A stretch of 64,000 nt of DNA from assembly GCF_004298145.1 (NCBI RefSeq), contig NZ_SCRH01000054.1, positions 107,300-171,299 on the forward strand, given 5' to 3'. The position numbers were made by a program, and so were the translations under genes. Below are positions 14,882 to 23,297 of this stretch, piece by piece. Below the pieces are notes generated by a model. That model was given only the letters and a program-made list of their open reading frames with translations, did no database searches and was not told the origin of the DNA. Each line of letters opens with the position of its first letter. Positions within the stretch are counted from its first letter, which is position 1. The DNA comes from Mycobacterium sp. Its GTDB lineage: Bacteria > Actinomycetota > Actinomycetes > Mycobacteriales > Mycobacteriaceae.

Positions 14882-16062
14882 CATCCACGCTCTACATCGA
14901 CTGTGTGGGCGGGGTCGCCGGAGATATGCTGTTGTCGGCGTTGATCGACGCCGGCGCCTCACTGGAGGCGATCCGTTCCCAGCTACCGGTTTCGGGTGTC
15001 AGACTCGAGACGCGCACCGTCGAGCGACACGGCATCGGCGCTACCGCACTGACGGTGACGGCCCCGCACGAGCACGCGCACCGCCGGCTGAACGACATCA
15101 AGGCCATCATCGACGCGAGTTCGATGCCGGACGCTGCTAAGTCGCGGGCCCATCGTGCCTTCGACGTGCTCGCGGTTGCCGAAGGACGTGTGCACCGTAT
15201 TTCACCCCACGAGGTGACGTTCCACGAAGTGGGCGCGCTCGATGCCATCGTCGACATCTGCGGTGTCGCAATCGCGCTCGAGCAGCTCGGTGTCGACGAT
15301 GTCGTGTGCTCGCCGCTACCGATGGGCCACGGCACCACCCGCAGCACGCACGGCGTGATCCCGCTGCCCGCGCCGGCCACCCTCGAGATCCTGCACGACA
15401 GCCCGGTTTACGGCATCGATGTCACGGGCGAAACCGTAACGCCCACGGGTGCCGCACTGGTGAAGTCGCAGAGCAGCCGGTTCGGCGCCATGCCGGCGAT
15501 GTCGCTCAGCGCGATCGGAATCGGTTCTGGCAACGCGGATTGGCGCGCCCTGCCCAACGTCGTACGCGCGTTGATAGGGAAAGCCGACGAGGAGCAGCGC
15601 GAGTCTGGACGGGCGGCCTTGGTCCTGGAGACCAACCTCGACGACATGGTCCCCGAATGGGTGCCCGACGTCGTGCAGGCGTGCTTGGATGCGGGGGCCC
15701 ACGACGCGTGGACCACGCCCGCAGGCATGAAGAACGGTCGGCCGGGAATCACGTTGTCCGCCTTGGTGTCTACGTCGAGCGAACGACCGGTCGCCCACGC
15801 GATGCTGCGCCACACCACCACGCTCGGAGTTCGGGTGCGACGAGTCGAGCATCGGTGGGCGCTGGAGCGCCGATTCGCAACGGTGACCGTCGACGGCCAT
15901 GAAATCAGTGTCAAGTTCGGGCTTCTCGATGGTGAAGTCGTCAATGCGAAGCCGGAGCATCGGGACTGTGCGCGAGTCGCCCAAGCCACCGGGCTCAGCA
16001 TCAAGGACGTATGGGGGCAGGCGCTGGCCGAGGCTCGACTAGTGCTCGGTGCGGATACGTGA
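14878..16062 (+). CDS. larC: LarC, nickel insertion protein
   Basis: A 394-residue CTP-dependent nickel insertion enzyme that converts pyridinium-3,5-bisthiocarboxylate mononucleotide into the Ni-pincer cofactor. Motifs: DCVGGVAGDMLLSALIDAG at the N-terminus, a His-containing segment (PHEHAHRRLNDI), VTFHEVGALDAIVDICG, PMGHGTTRSTHGVIPLPAPA, LETNLDDMVPEW and TPAGMKNGRPG. It is one uninterrupted frame, unlike L. plantarum, where larC1/larC2 need a frameshift. ATG 14878 overlaps the larB stop, so translation is coupled. Confidence 0.94.
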   Translation: MTSTLYIDCVGGVAGDMLLSALIDAGASLEAIRSQLPVSGVRLETRTVERHGIGATALTVTAPHEHAHRRLNDIKAIIDASSMPDAAKSRAHRAFDVLAVAEGRVHRISPHEVTFHEVGALDAIVDICGVAIALEQLGVDDVVCSPLPMGHGTTRSTHGVIPLPAPATLEILHDSPVYGIDVTGETVTPTGAALVKSQSSRFGAMPAMSLSAIGIGSGNADWRALPNVVRALIGKADEEQRESGRAALVLETNLDDMVPEWVPDVVQACLDAGAHDAWTTPAGMKNGRPGITLSALVSTSSERPVAHAMLRHTTTLGVRVRRVEHRWALERRFATVTVDGHEISVKFGLLDGEVVNAKPEHRDCARVAQATGLSIKDVWGQALAEARLVLGADT

Positions 16063-16197
16063 TAGGGAAATCGCCGGTTACACAGCACGAATTCAGCATT
16101 TGTTACCGCGATGTCGCGTCCGATCTGCGCCCGGTGCAAAGCACCCGTCCTGGAGCTGAATCCGCGAAACGCCTTGCACTTCGGTGGGCGATCATGT

Positions 16198-16935
16198 TCA
16201 GCGCCGGAGCGAAGCACCGTGGATGGGCGGTACTGGCGCCGGTTGTGGGGGCGTCTTGGGCAGCCGCGACACGGTGACCAGCACGCCTATGCCTCCGAGG
16301 GCGCAGACGGCCCACAATCCGAGATACCACGGCGAGCGGAATTGCGGGCCGAAGAAGAGCGTGATGGCGAGGAACCAGCAGTTGATCATGCCGAGATAAC
16401 CCCACCACACGATTGGCGCGGTTCCGGCCCGGCTCCGGCGCCGCATCAGGATGCCGATATACATCAACGGCAACGCGGTGTTTGCGACGGAGAAGTACGC
16501 GATCGCAATGGGGTCATCCATCGAGTAGTTGAGGAAATTCCAGATGATGACCGCCGCGGCCGCCCCAGACACGATCAGCAGCGCAAACTGGCGCGGGGTC
16601 GATGACGGCAGTAGCTCCTTCCTGCCGTACTGGATCGCCTGAACAATGTAGGCGACTTCGAACGTAACGGTGAGAAGCAGCGCACCCCAAAATAATTCGA
16701 CATACCAGTGGTGGTAAGTGTGGAACCAGGTGTTGTATCGTGCTACGAAAGAACCATCGCCGGCAAACCAGAATAGGGTGCAGAAGATCGGGATCGAGTA
16801 CCGCTTCTCGCGCCGGGCAATCACGTAGGCAGCAAAGAACCAAGTGTAGTTGAAGACCATCGCCAGCGCGCATAGCACCAACACCCAGACTAGGTGGTTA
16901 TCGATGGCGGTCAGGACCTGTCGTCCATCGTACAT
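16198..16935 (-). CDS. seven-TM membrane protein of unknown function
   Basis: A 245-residue polytopic protein with about seven hydrophobic segments (roughly residues 14-40, 47-61, 78-100, 116-136, 144-164, 175-198 and 206-225). Aromatic-rich loops include ARYNTWFHTYHHWYVELFWG after TM2 and a central N-F-L-N-Y-S-M-D-D. The 7-TM layout and size recall membrane terpene cyclases of the PaxB type, but I see no decisive motif, so this stays open. It is followed upstream by a TetR gene on the same strand and converges with larC. Confidence 0.7.
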   Translation of the reverse strand: MYDGRQVLTAIDNHLVWVLVLCALAMVFNYTWFFAAYVIARREKRYSIPIFCTLFWFAGDGSFVARYNTWFHTYHHWYVELFWGALLLTVTFEVAYIVQAIQYGRKELLPSSTPRQFALLIVSGAAAAVIIWNFLNYSMDDPIAIAYFSVANTALPLMYIGILMRRRSRAGTAPIVWWGYLGMINCWFLAITLFFGPQFRSPWYLGLWAVCALGGIGVLVTVSRLPKTPPQPAPVPPIHGASLRR

Positions 16936-16945
16936 CAGCAGTATT

Positions 16946-16963
16946 TTAGCTTGTCACAGCTAA
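16946..16963. promoter_or_regulatory. inverted repeat upstream of the 7-TM gene
   Basis: TTAGCT-N6-AGCTAA lies 11 bp upstream of ATG 16935 (- strand), between it and the TetR gene. AT-rich against the GC-rich background; a plausible operator. Confidence 0.4.
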
Positions 16964-17013
16964 TTTGTGAACGATCACTTACATGCGCGGCGCCTGGCAA
17001 TGGCCTCAAACGC

Positions 17014-17655
17014 CTAATCGCCTCCAGAATCGAATCCCGAATTTCGCACGGCATCGCTGCCGGCAAGCACGAATTCCACCAGCTGGTCAACGTACTCCGG
17101 AAGTGTGGAGCGCGCATGACTTCGAAGCCGACTCGGTGTGCTCAGGGCGTGATTGAGCAGCGCTCCGCACAGTCCGTCGAGCAGAATCGACACCGGGGTG
17201 TCGGCCGGAATTTCACGGCGTCCGATGGCTCGTCGCACGATCGAACGCGCCGCCATCACTTGACCATCTCGGATCTTCTGGGAATGGACCGCCAATACGG
17301 GATGCCGTTCGGACTCCACGACCAGTCGCAGCGTGGAGCGACCATAGTCGCTGAAGTACAATTCCGCCACGCTTGTCGCAAGTTCCCGCAAGTCCGAACG
17401 CAGGTTGCCCGTGTCGATTTCACCTACGTGCAGGTCCAGCGCCGCCCAGCAGTCGAGTAGCAGATCGTCGCGCTTGGCCCACCGTAGGTACAGCGTGGCC
17501 TTGCTGACGCGGGCGCGAAGTGCGACACGCTCCATGCTCAGGCCGTCGTAGCCGACGTCGCCGAATTCCAGTACCGCGGCCTCGAGAATACGGCGGTCCA
17601 CATCGGGATTACGGGGGCGGCCGCTTGCCCGGCTGGTGGATTGCGCCGACGTCAT
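17014..17655 (-). CDS. TetR/AcrR family regulator
   Basis: A 213-residue TetR. The N-terminal helix-turn-helix reads RRILEAAVLEFGDVGYDGLSMERVALRARVSKATLYLRW. The rest is an all-helical ligand domain (LRLVVESERHPVLA). ATG 17655 is preferred to a GTG one codon upstream; neither has a strong ribosome site. It is divergent from the alpha/beta hydrolase at 17768 and upstream of the 7-TM gene. The repeat at 17709-17720 is the likely operator. Ligand unknown. Confidence 0.85.
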   Translation of the reverse strand: MTSAQSTSRASGRPRNPDVDRRILEAAVLEFGDVGYDGLSMERVALRARVSKATLYLRWAKRDDLLLDCWAALDLHVGEIDTGNLRSDLRELATSVAELYFSDYGRSTLRLVVESERHPVLAVHSQKIRDGQVMAARSIVRRAIGRREIPADTPVSILLDGLCGALLNHALSTPSRLRSHARSTLPEYVDQLVEFVLAGSDAVRNSGFDSGGD

Positions 17656-17708
17656 CACGCCATGGTAGTCGCTACGTTCCCAAGGAGATGGACAGAAATA
17701 TATTCCTA

Positions 17709-17720
17709 TACGGTTCCGTA
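17709..17720. promoter_or_regulatory. inverted repeat in TetR/hydrolase divergent promoter
   Basis: TACGG-TT-CCGTA lies between the divergent TetR (17655) and hydrolase (17768) genes, within an AT-rich stretch. Likely operator for the TetR. Confidence 0.45.
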
Positions 17721-17767
17721 CGTTAATCTCGGCATGTCCGGACCACGGCCGAAGCGGAGAGCCGGGG

Positions 17768-18736
17768 TTGAAGTCACCGAATTCAGGGCGCGCCGTGAAG
17801 ACTGATCGACAAGACGTCAGCTGTGGCTTGGTGGTTGCAGGACGTGAAATGCGAATCGCCGGGCAACTGACGTGGAGCGGTGATTTCGCCAGACGAACGG
17901 TTCAGGTGCTGGTGCCGGGCTATACGTATGACCACAATTATTGGGACTTTCCGCATCGGCCCGAGTCCTACTCGTACGTGAGCGCAGCGGTCAACAGAGG
18001 CTACGCCACCCTGGCTTTGGACCGCCTCGGCACCGGCGCGAGCAGTCATCCACCCGCGCACCTGCTGACGTTGGACAATCATGTCGCGGCATTGAACACC
18101 GTCATCGCCGCGCTGCGTTCGGGTCGCCTCGCCGATACTGCGAAGAGCCGGATCATCAGTGTCGGACACTCGCTGGGATCAGCCGTTGTCGCGGGGCATG
18201 CAGTGTCAGCTGATCGTACGGGTCGTCACAGTCGCCCGGACGCTGTGGTGCTCACCGGCTTCAGCCACCTCGTGATGCCAGGAACCGGACTGTTCTACGC
18301 CGGTGGTTGGTGGCGGCCCCGTCAGCGCGGTCCCGAAGTCCGGCCTCCGCGTGGGTATCGCACCACGATTCCGGGCTCGAGGCGACTTCTGTTCTACGCT
18401 CCCGGTCCTGTCGAACGCGATGTAATCGTGGTCGACGAGCAACTCAAATCTACGACCGCCCATTATCGAGAAGCGTTGGGCCGCATGCGCAACGAGGCGT
18501 TACGAACCCGTGCGCTGCGCACGCCGGTGTTGGTGATCACCGGCTCACGCGACACCATCGTGTGCGGGACCCAGGCGTGGATGCGTGTCGAACGGCGCTT
18601 CTACGACCCGTCCACCGATGCAACCTGCCTGAGTGTCCGCGGCGCCGGGCACTGCCTCAACACGTCGCCATCAAGCGGACAGACCTTCAATCAAATCCTC
18701 GAATGGTGCGACAGTCGGATTGGCGCCGGCGTCTAA
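17768..18736 (+). CDS. alpha/beta hydrolase
   Basis: A 322-residue alpha/beta-hydrolase. Features in order: VQVLVPGYTYDHNYWDFP oxyanion region, LALDRLGTGASSHPP, nucleophile elbow GHSLGS with Ser135, acid candidate in ITGSRDTIV and His in GAGHCLN. There is no signal peptide, so it is cytoplasmic. The start is probably TTG 17768 with GGAGAG about 9 bp upstream; an in-frame GTG at 17795 is the alternative. Similar hydrolases act on esters or lipids; the substrate is unknown. Controlled presumably by the divergent TetR. Confidence 0.82.
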   Translation: MKSPNSGRAVKTDRQDVSCGLVVAGREMRIAGQLTWSGDFARRTVQVLVPGYTYDHNYWDFPHRPESYSYVSAAVNRGYATLALDRLGTGASSHPPAHLLTLDNHVAALNTVIAALRSGRLADTAKSRIISVGHSLGSAVVAGHAVSADRTGRHSRPDAVVLTGFSHLVMPGTGLFYAGGWWRPRQRGPEVRPPRGYRTTIPGSRRLLFYAPGPVERDVIVVDEQLKSTTAHYREALGRMRNEALRTRALRTPVLVITGSRDTIVCGTQAWMRVERRFYDPSTDATCLSVRGAGHCLNTSPSSGQTFNQILEWCDSRIGAGV

Positions 18737-18775
18737 GGAACGCACGGGACTATCGCCCTTCCGAACTCGAGCCTC

Positions 18776-18801
18776 ATTACTATACGATGTTGTTCAGTAA
18801 T
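18776..18801. promoter_or_regulatory. inverted repeat upstream of tandem CoA transferase
   Basis: ATTACT-N14-AGTAAT lies 32 bp before the GTG start at 18833, and the left arm overlaps a -10-like TACTAT. Candidate promoter/operator for the CoA-transferase and hydratase operon. Confidence 0.35.
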
Positions 18802-18832
18802 CCAGTTTCCGGCGAACCAATGGGTAGATGAA

Positions 18833-21319
18833 GTGTTTCTTGATGGAGTGCGAGTACTGGATCTGACCGACGAGCGCGGCCTGATGGCGGGCCGCGTGCT
18901 CGCCGATCTCGGTGCGGACGTGGTGCAGGTGGAGCCGGCCGGCGGCAGCAGCGCTCGCCGCAGAGCGCCGCTGCCGCCGAGTCCAGGGGCGGATTCCTAT
19001 GTGTGGCAGGCATATGCCGCCAACAAGCGCGGCATCGTCGCCGACGTCGACACCTACGACGGAGTAGACCTCATCCGTCGCCTCGCCTCCGCCGCTGACG
19101 TGCTCGTCGAGTCGGCCCGCCCGGGAACGCTCGCCGCACGCGGACTGGACGTCGACGACTTGCATGCGGTCAACCCGGCGTTGGTATACGTGTCCATCAC
19201 CGCGTTCGGGCGGACCGGCCCGAAGGCTCATCTCAAGGCACCCGACCTGGTGGTATGGGCCGCGGGTGGTCCACTCGACGAGCACCGCGACGGCGATCGC
19301 CCACCCCTGCGAATATCGTTGCCGCAGGCCTACTTACACGCATCCCTCGATGCGGTCGCGGGTGCCCAGCTCGCGCTGGCGGCACGTCGCCACACCGGCC
19401 GCGGCCAGCTCGTCGATGTCGCCGTGCAGGCCAGCCTGACCACCGCCACGTTGGGGCGCGCGCTGACCTGTGCGGTCGGCGACGTGCCGCGAGGTGACAT
19501 GACCAAGGGCCACGTGCTCGAGGCCCCGCGCGTCGTCGACCAATCCGGTAGCGGCTCGAACACCGATCCGGCGCTCAAGAAGTGGGCCTGTAGCGATGGC
19601 CTGATCGAATTTCATATCGGTATCGGGCCCGCGTCGGGTTCCTTCACCAACGACTTCATCGCGTGGCTGGCCGAGGAGGGCGCACCGGTCGGCGACTTCA
19701 CGGACCTCGACTTTCGCACCGTCCCAAGCAAAATCGCGTCGGGCGAGTTCTCCGACGCAGACAGCCTGCGCCTGAGGGCGGTGATCTCGGAATTCTTCGC
19801 CGCCCACACCAAGGCCGATGTGATGGAAGCCGCGGTCAAACGCAAGTTGCTCAGCGTGCCGATTTGCGACATCGGCGACATCGTCAACAGTCCCCAACTG
19901 GCCGCGCGTAACTTCTTCGTCACCGTCGGCGACGGCGACGATGCCGTCCTGCTGCCCGGCCCGTTCGCACACGCTTCAGTGCCGAACGCCATGGCAATTC
20001 GCCGCCGCGCACCACGACTTGGCGAGCACCAGCAGGAGGTGGTCGACGAGTGGCTTGCGGCACGAAATGAGACCGCCCCGGCCGCGTCGGAAGCGGGTGC
20101 TCCCCTGGACGGGTTGAAGGTGGTCGACTTCAGCTGGGTGGTGGCCGGGCCCCTGATCGGCCGTGCACTCGCGGATTTCGGCGCCACGGTGATTCGAGTC
20201 GAATCGTCCGGCCGCATCGAAACAGCCCGGTTCATGCAGCCTTACGTCAACGGCGAACCCAGTGCGGAAAGCTCGGCGCTCTACGGCACGTGCAACGCCG
20301 GCAAGCTGGGGATGACGCTCGATCTCAACAGTGAGCAAGGCCGCGCCCTCGCCCGAAAGTTGGCCGGCTGGGCCGATGTGGTCATCGAGTCGTTCTCGCC
20401 GGGACGCATGGCGAAGTGGGGACTCGATTACGAGACACTGCGGCGCGACAACCCCGGCCTTGTCATGCTCAGCACCTCCATCAACGGCCAGTACGGCCCG
20501 CACGCTCAACTGGCCGGATACGGCAACGTAGGGGCGGCGCTATCGGGATTCCAATTCATCACCGGCTGGCCCAACCGGGCCCCGATCGGTCCGTTCGGCC
20601 CCTACACCGACTATGTCGGCCCGCGTTTCTCCGTGGTGGCGCTGCTCGCCGCCCTGCAATACCGCGACCGTACCGGCGAAGGCTGCTACCTCGACGTCGC
20701 CCAGGTCGAAGCCGGCGTGTGGCTGCAGGCGCCCGAGGTCGCCGACTGTGCCGCCAACGGTACGATCGTGACCCGACTCGGCGACGCGGACCGCGAATTC
20801 GCGCCGCACGGCGTCTTCAAGTGCCGGCCCGATAACACGCCGGACGAGGACCGGTATGTGGCCGTGGTCGTGACCGACGAGGCCGAATGGACGGCACTGA
20901 CCGAGGCGATCGGCAGGCCCGACCTCCGCGCTGACGCGCGATTCGGCAGCGCCGAGGGCCGAATAGCGCATGCGGCCGTGATCGAAACAGCCATCAGTAA
21001 GTGGACAGCCAACCACGTGGCCTTGTCGGCGGAGGCCATTCTCCAACGGGCCGGGGTGCCCGCCCATCGCTCGGCGAACAGTCGCGATCTGCTCGAGGAT
21101 CCACAGATTGCGCATCGCGGCCACTTCGTGCGGCTCGCGCATCCCACGCTGGGACAGACCGTGGTGGAAGGCCCGCGCTGCCTGCTGTCGGACACACCGG
21201 GCATGCCACGACGCGCTGCGCCAACATTCGGTCAGGACAACGAGCACATCCTGACAACGCTGCTCGGCCTCGACACGGAGGAAATACAGCGACTCGCGGA
21301 TGAAGGCGTTCTGCGATGA
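18833..21319 (+). CDS. tandem CaiB/BaiF (class III) CoA-transferase
   Basis: An 828-residue fusion of two class III CoA-transferase units. The first begins FLDGVRVLDLTDERGLMAGR and has APDLVVWAAGG; the second begins near residue 423 with LDGLKVVDFSWVVAGPLIGR and has PYTDYVGPRFSVVALLAAL, each with a candidate nucleophilic Asp. The family moves CoA between carboxylates. Functional enzymes are interlocked dimers, so a fused pair could form a pseudo-heterodimer. GTG start. It overlaps the first hydratase by 4 bp. The substrate probably belongs to a fatty or steroid-like acid pathway. Confidence 0.88.
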   Translation: MFLDGVRVLDLTDERGLMAGRVLADLGADVVQVEPAGGSSARRRAPLPPSPGADSYVWQAYAANKRGIVADVDTYDGVDLIRRLASAADVLVESARPGTLAARGLDVDDLHAVNPALVYVSITAFGRTGPKAHLKAPDLVVWAAGGPLDEHRDGDRPPLRISLPQAYLHASLDAVAGAQLALAARRHTGRGQLVDVAVQASLTTATLGRALTCAVGDVPRGDMTKGHVLEAPRVVDQSGSGSNTDPALKKWACSDGLIEFHIGIGPASGSFTNDFIAWLAEEGAPVGDFTDLDFRTVPSKIASGEFSDADSLRLRAVISEFFAAHTKADVMEAAVKRKLLSVPICDIGDIVNSPQLAARNFFVTVGDGDDAVLLPGPFAHASVPNAMAIRRRAPRLGEHQQEVVDEWLAARNETAPAASEAGAPLDGLKVVDFSWVVAGPLIGRALADFGATVIRVESSGRIETARFMQPYVNGEPSAESSALYGTCNAGKLGMTLDLNSEQGRALARKLAGWADVVIESFSPGRMAKWGLDYETLRRDNPGLVMLSTSINGQYGPHAQLAGYGNVGAALSGFQFITGWPNRAPIGPFGPYTDYVGPRFSVVALLAALQYRDRTGEGCYLDVAQVEAGVWLQAPEVADCAANGTIVTRLGDADREFAPHGVFKCRPDNTPDEDRYVAVVVTDEAEWTALTEAIGRPDLRADARFGSAEGRIAHAAVIETAISKWTANHVALSAEAILQRAGVPAHRSANSRDLLEDPQIAHRGHFVRLAHPTLGQTVVEGPRCLLSDTPGMPRRAAPTFGQDNEHILTTLLGLDTEEIQRLADEGVLR

Positions 21320-21918
21320 GTGACCCTGCCGCGCAAGATGATTGGAAGGTGTCCTGGGCCGACATGGTGGCCCTGGTCGGTCAGGATCTGTCGGACGGGA
21401 CCACAATCTGGGGCGCGGACCGGGTGGAGGCCGGCACCATCCGCAGGTACCTCGAACCGCTCGAAATCGGCGCCGCCATCCATTACGACACCGGCGCCGC
21501 ACGAGCCGCCGGTTACGACGACATCGTGGCACCGGTCACGAGCGTCCTGTCGTTTCACCTGCCGGCCATGTGGTCCCCCGGCGATGCGCCACTGTTCGGC
21601 GACGACGACCCGGATGCTCAACCGCTGCGCACCCCGATCAACAATGTCGACACCGGCCCCGCGCCGCCCACCTCGGGATTCTTCGCGACCGACATCAGCG
21701 TGGACTTCCTGCGCCCGGTGGTGGTCGGCGAGCGACTCGGCATCCGGGGAAAGCGCCTATTGTCTTGCGCACCAAAGGAGACCGTTGTGGGTCGCGGGGC
21801 GTTCAGCACAACCGAAAGCGAAATCGTCAGCGACCGTGGCGACGTCGTGGCCGTCATGCGCACCGGCACCTACGCCTACAACCCCTTCGGTCCCGGCGAG
21901 GAAAGGAACGCGACGTGA
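21316..21918 (+). CDS. MaoC-type hotdog hydratase subunit (FAS1-like dehydratase domain)
   Basis: A 200-residue single hotdog-fold protein. GTIRRYLEPLEIGAAIHYDTGAARAAGYDDIVAPVTSV matches the N-terminal dehydratase domain of MaoC-like enoyl-CoA hydratases, and DISVDFLRPVVVGERLGIRG the following strands. It lacks the clear catalytic Asp/His block of the next gene, as in structural partners of heteromeric hydratases. It overlaps both neighbours by 4 bp, so it probably works with the 140-residue protein as a heteromer. Confidence 0.8.
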   Translation: MSDPAAQDDWKVSWADMVALVGQDLSDGTTIWGADRVEAGTIRRYLEPLEIGAAIHYDTGAARAAGYDDIVAPVTSVLSFHLPAMWSPGDAPLFGDDDPDAQPLRTPINNVDTGPAPPTSGFFATDISVDFLRPVVVGERLGIRGKRLLSCAPKETVVGRGAFSTTESEIVSDRGDVVAVMRTGTYAYNPFGPGEERNAT

Positions 21919-22337
21919 CCGCACCCCCGATCACCGCGGCGTCCGGGGCGACGGTTGGCTCCGAGCTGCCGAACATCACCTTCCCCATCACCTCGTACCG
22001 ACTGGTGATGGAAGCCGGGGCCAACCGCGACTTCAACTCAATCCACCACAACCGCGGCTATGCTCGGGCGACAGGAGCGCCCGACGCCTACGCCAACACC
22101 TTGTTTCTGATGGGAATGTGGGAGCGGGCCATCTACGACTGGACCGACTCGACGGGGCGGATCGTCGCTATCCGTGGATTTCGGATGTCGCGGTTCAACA
22201 CCGTCGGAACCACCGCGGTCGTCTCCGGGACGGTCACAGCCATCGATGCTGATCGCGGTGTCGTCACGTTCACGATCAGCACCTCCGACTCAGCCAGTGG
22301 CACAGTAGGTCCCGGCGAAGTCGACGTCGTTTTCTGA
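21915..22337 (+). CDS. MaoC-like enoyl-CoA hydratase, catalytic subunit
   Basis: A 140-residue hotdog protein. ANRDFNSIHHNRGYARATGAPDAYANTLF contains the hydratase-2 type Asp-x4-His (D41, H46 region) typical of R-hydratases. GTG 21915 overlaps the previous stop (GTGA), which sets the start; the longer open frame upstream is only a shadow. With the 200-residue partner it likely hydrates enoyl-CoA thioesters produced downstream of the CoA-transferase. Confidence 0.85.
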   Translation: MTAPPITAASGATVGSELPNITFPITSYRLVMEAGANRDFNSIHHNRGYARATGAPDAYANTLFLMGMWERAIYDWTDSTGRIVAIRGFRMSRFNTVGTTAVVSGTVTAIDADRGVVTFTISTSDSASGTVGPGEVDVVF

Positions 22338-22416
22338 TCTACCAACGACACCCTTGATTTGGGTCCAATGCCTCGGACAATCGGTTTGGCCGAATAGCCG
22401 AGCCGAGCGGGAGCAC

Positions 22417-23046
22417 TCAACGTTCGGGGTTACCTGCCGTGGTGATTCCGTTCAGGAACATGCTGACGATCGCTTCTTGGATCTCGTCCGCCGACGCGGC
22501 CAGGCCGTTGCCCGCGAAAAGCCAGGGAGCGAACACCGACGACGCGACGACCAACCCGACCATGAGCCGCTGGGTCAGCGGCCGCCCCGGCGCGGACTCG
22601 CCTACGAGCGCGGCCCGGGCCCGGCCGCTGGCGTACAGGTCGTCGAACACCGATTCCAACGCCGCTCTGGCTTGGGCCAGCGCCTCGTTGGCCTCGGGCT
22701 CCTGCATAGCCAGGACGAAGGCGGTGGCCGCCTCGCGGTGCTGCTCGAGGGTCCCGTACAGGTTGTGCACGAACGCGTGGGCCAGCACGTCCTCCGGGGC
22801 ATCGGGTTGCTTGGCCAATGTGCTTCGAAACGAGTCGATGGACTGCTTGAATGGTTCGACGACCGCCGCGGAAAAAATGCCCGCCTTGGAGCCGAAATGG
22901 GTGTACAGCGAAGTCTCATAGGTGCCCGCCCGCACCGCGATTTCTTTGGTCGACGTCCCGGCCCACCCCCGCGTCGCAAACAGGTAGCTGGCCGACATGA
23001 GCAGTTCGGCTCGAACGTCGGCGCTGGAACGGCGCTTCGTGGGCAT
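22417..23046 (-). CDS. TetR/AcrR family regulator
   Basis: A 209-residue TetR. HTH region: LMSASYLFATRGWAGTSTKEIAVRAGTYETSLYTHF. ATG 23046 (MPTKRRSS) is chosen over a longer frame from 23070, which would reach into the operator. It converges with the hydratase operon and is divergent from the solute-binding protein at 23298. A 7-bp inverted repeat 26 bp upstream is the likely operator. Confidence 0.85.
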   Translation of the reverse strand: MPTKRRSSADVRAELLMSASYLFATRGWAGTSTKEIAVRAGTYETSLYTHFGSKAGIFSAAVVEPFKQSIDSFRSTLAKQPDAPEDVLAHAFVHNLYGTLEQHREAATAFVLAMQEPEANEALAQARAALESVFDDLYASGRARAALVGESAPGRPLTQRLMVGLVVASSVFAPWLFAGNGLAASADEIQEAIVSMFLNGITTAGNPER

Positions 23047-23071
23047 AGTCAAAGTAAACCAAGAAATCACT

Positions 23072-23089
23072 AGCTAGCATCCGCTAGCT
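23072..23089. promoter_or_regulatory. TetR operator candidate
   Basis: AGCTAGC-N4-GCTAGCT, a perfect 7-bp inverted repeat, lies in the 251-bp divergent region between the TetR gene (23046) and the solute-binding-protein gene (23298). The rest of this region holds no gene I can support. Confidence 0.5.
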
Positions 23090-23297
23090 TAACAGGTTAT
23101 GCTCCGACTTGTGAGACTCTCGACCTGCGCGATGCCGCACGGCAGCCTCCGGACCGTAGTAACGCCACCGGATGTGTCGAATGCCTTGCAGGCTAGTGCA
23201 ACTCGTCGACATACCACACTCTTGTCATGATCGTGGCAGCTCTACGAGTGGAACCGCACTCGCAGACTCGCACCGGCGAGCGGCGCAAGGAGTAAAT

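Noticed and set aside
14878..16062. Programmed frameshift in larC as in L. plantarum
   Set aside because: The reading frame is continuous and covers both LarC halves, so no frameshift is needed.
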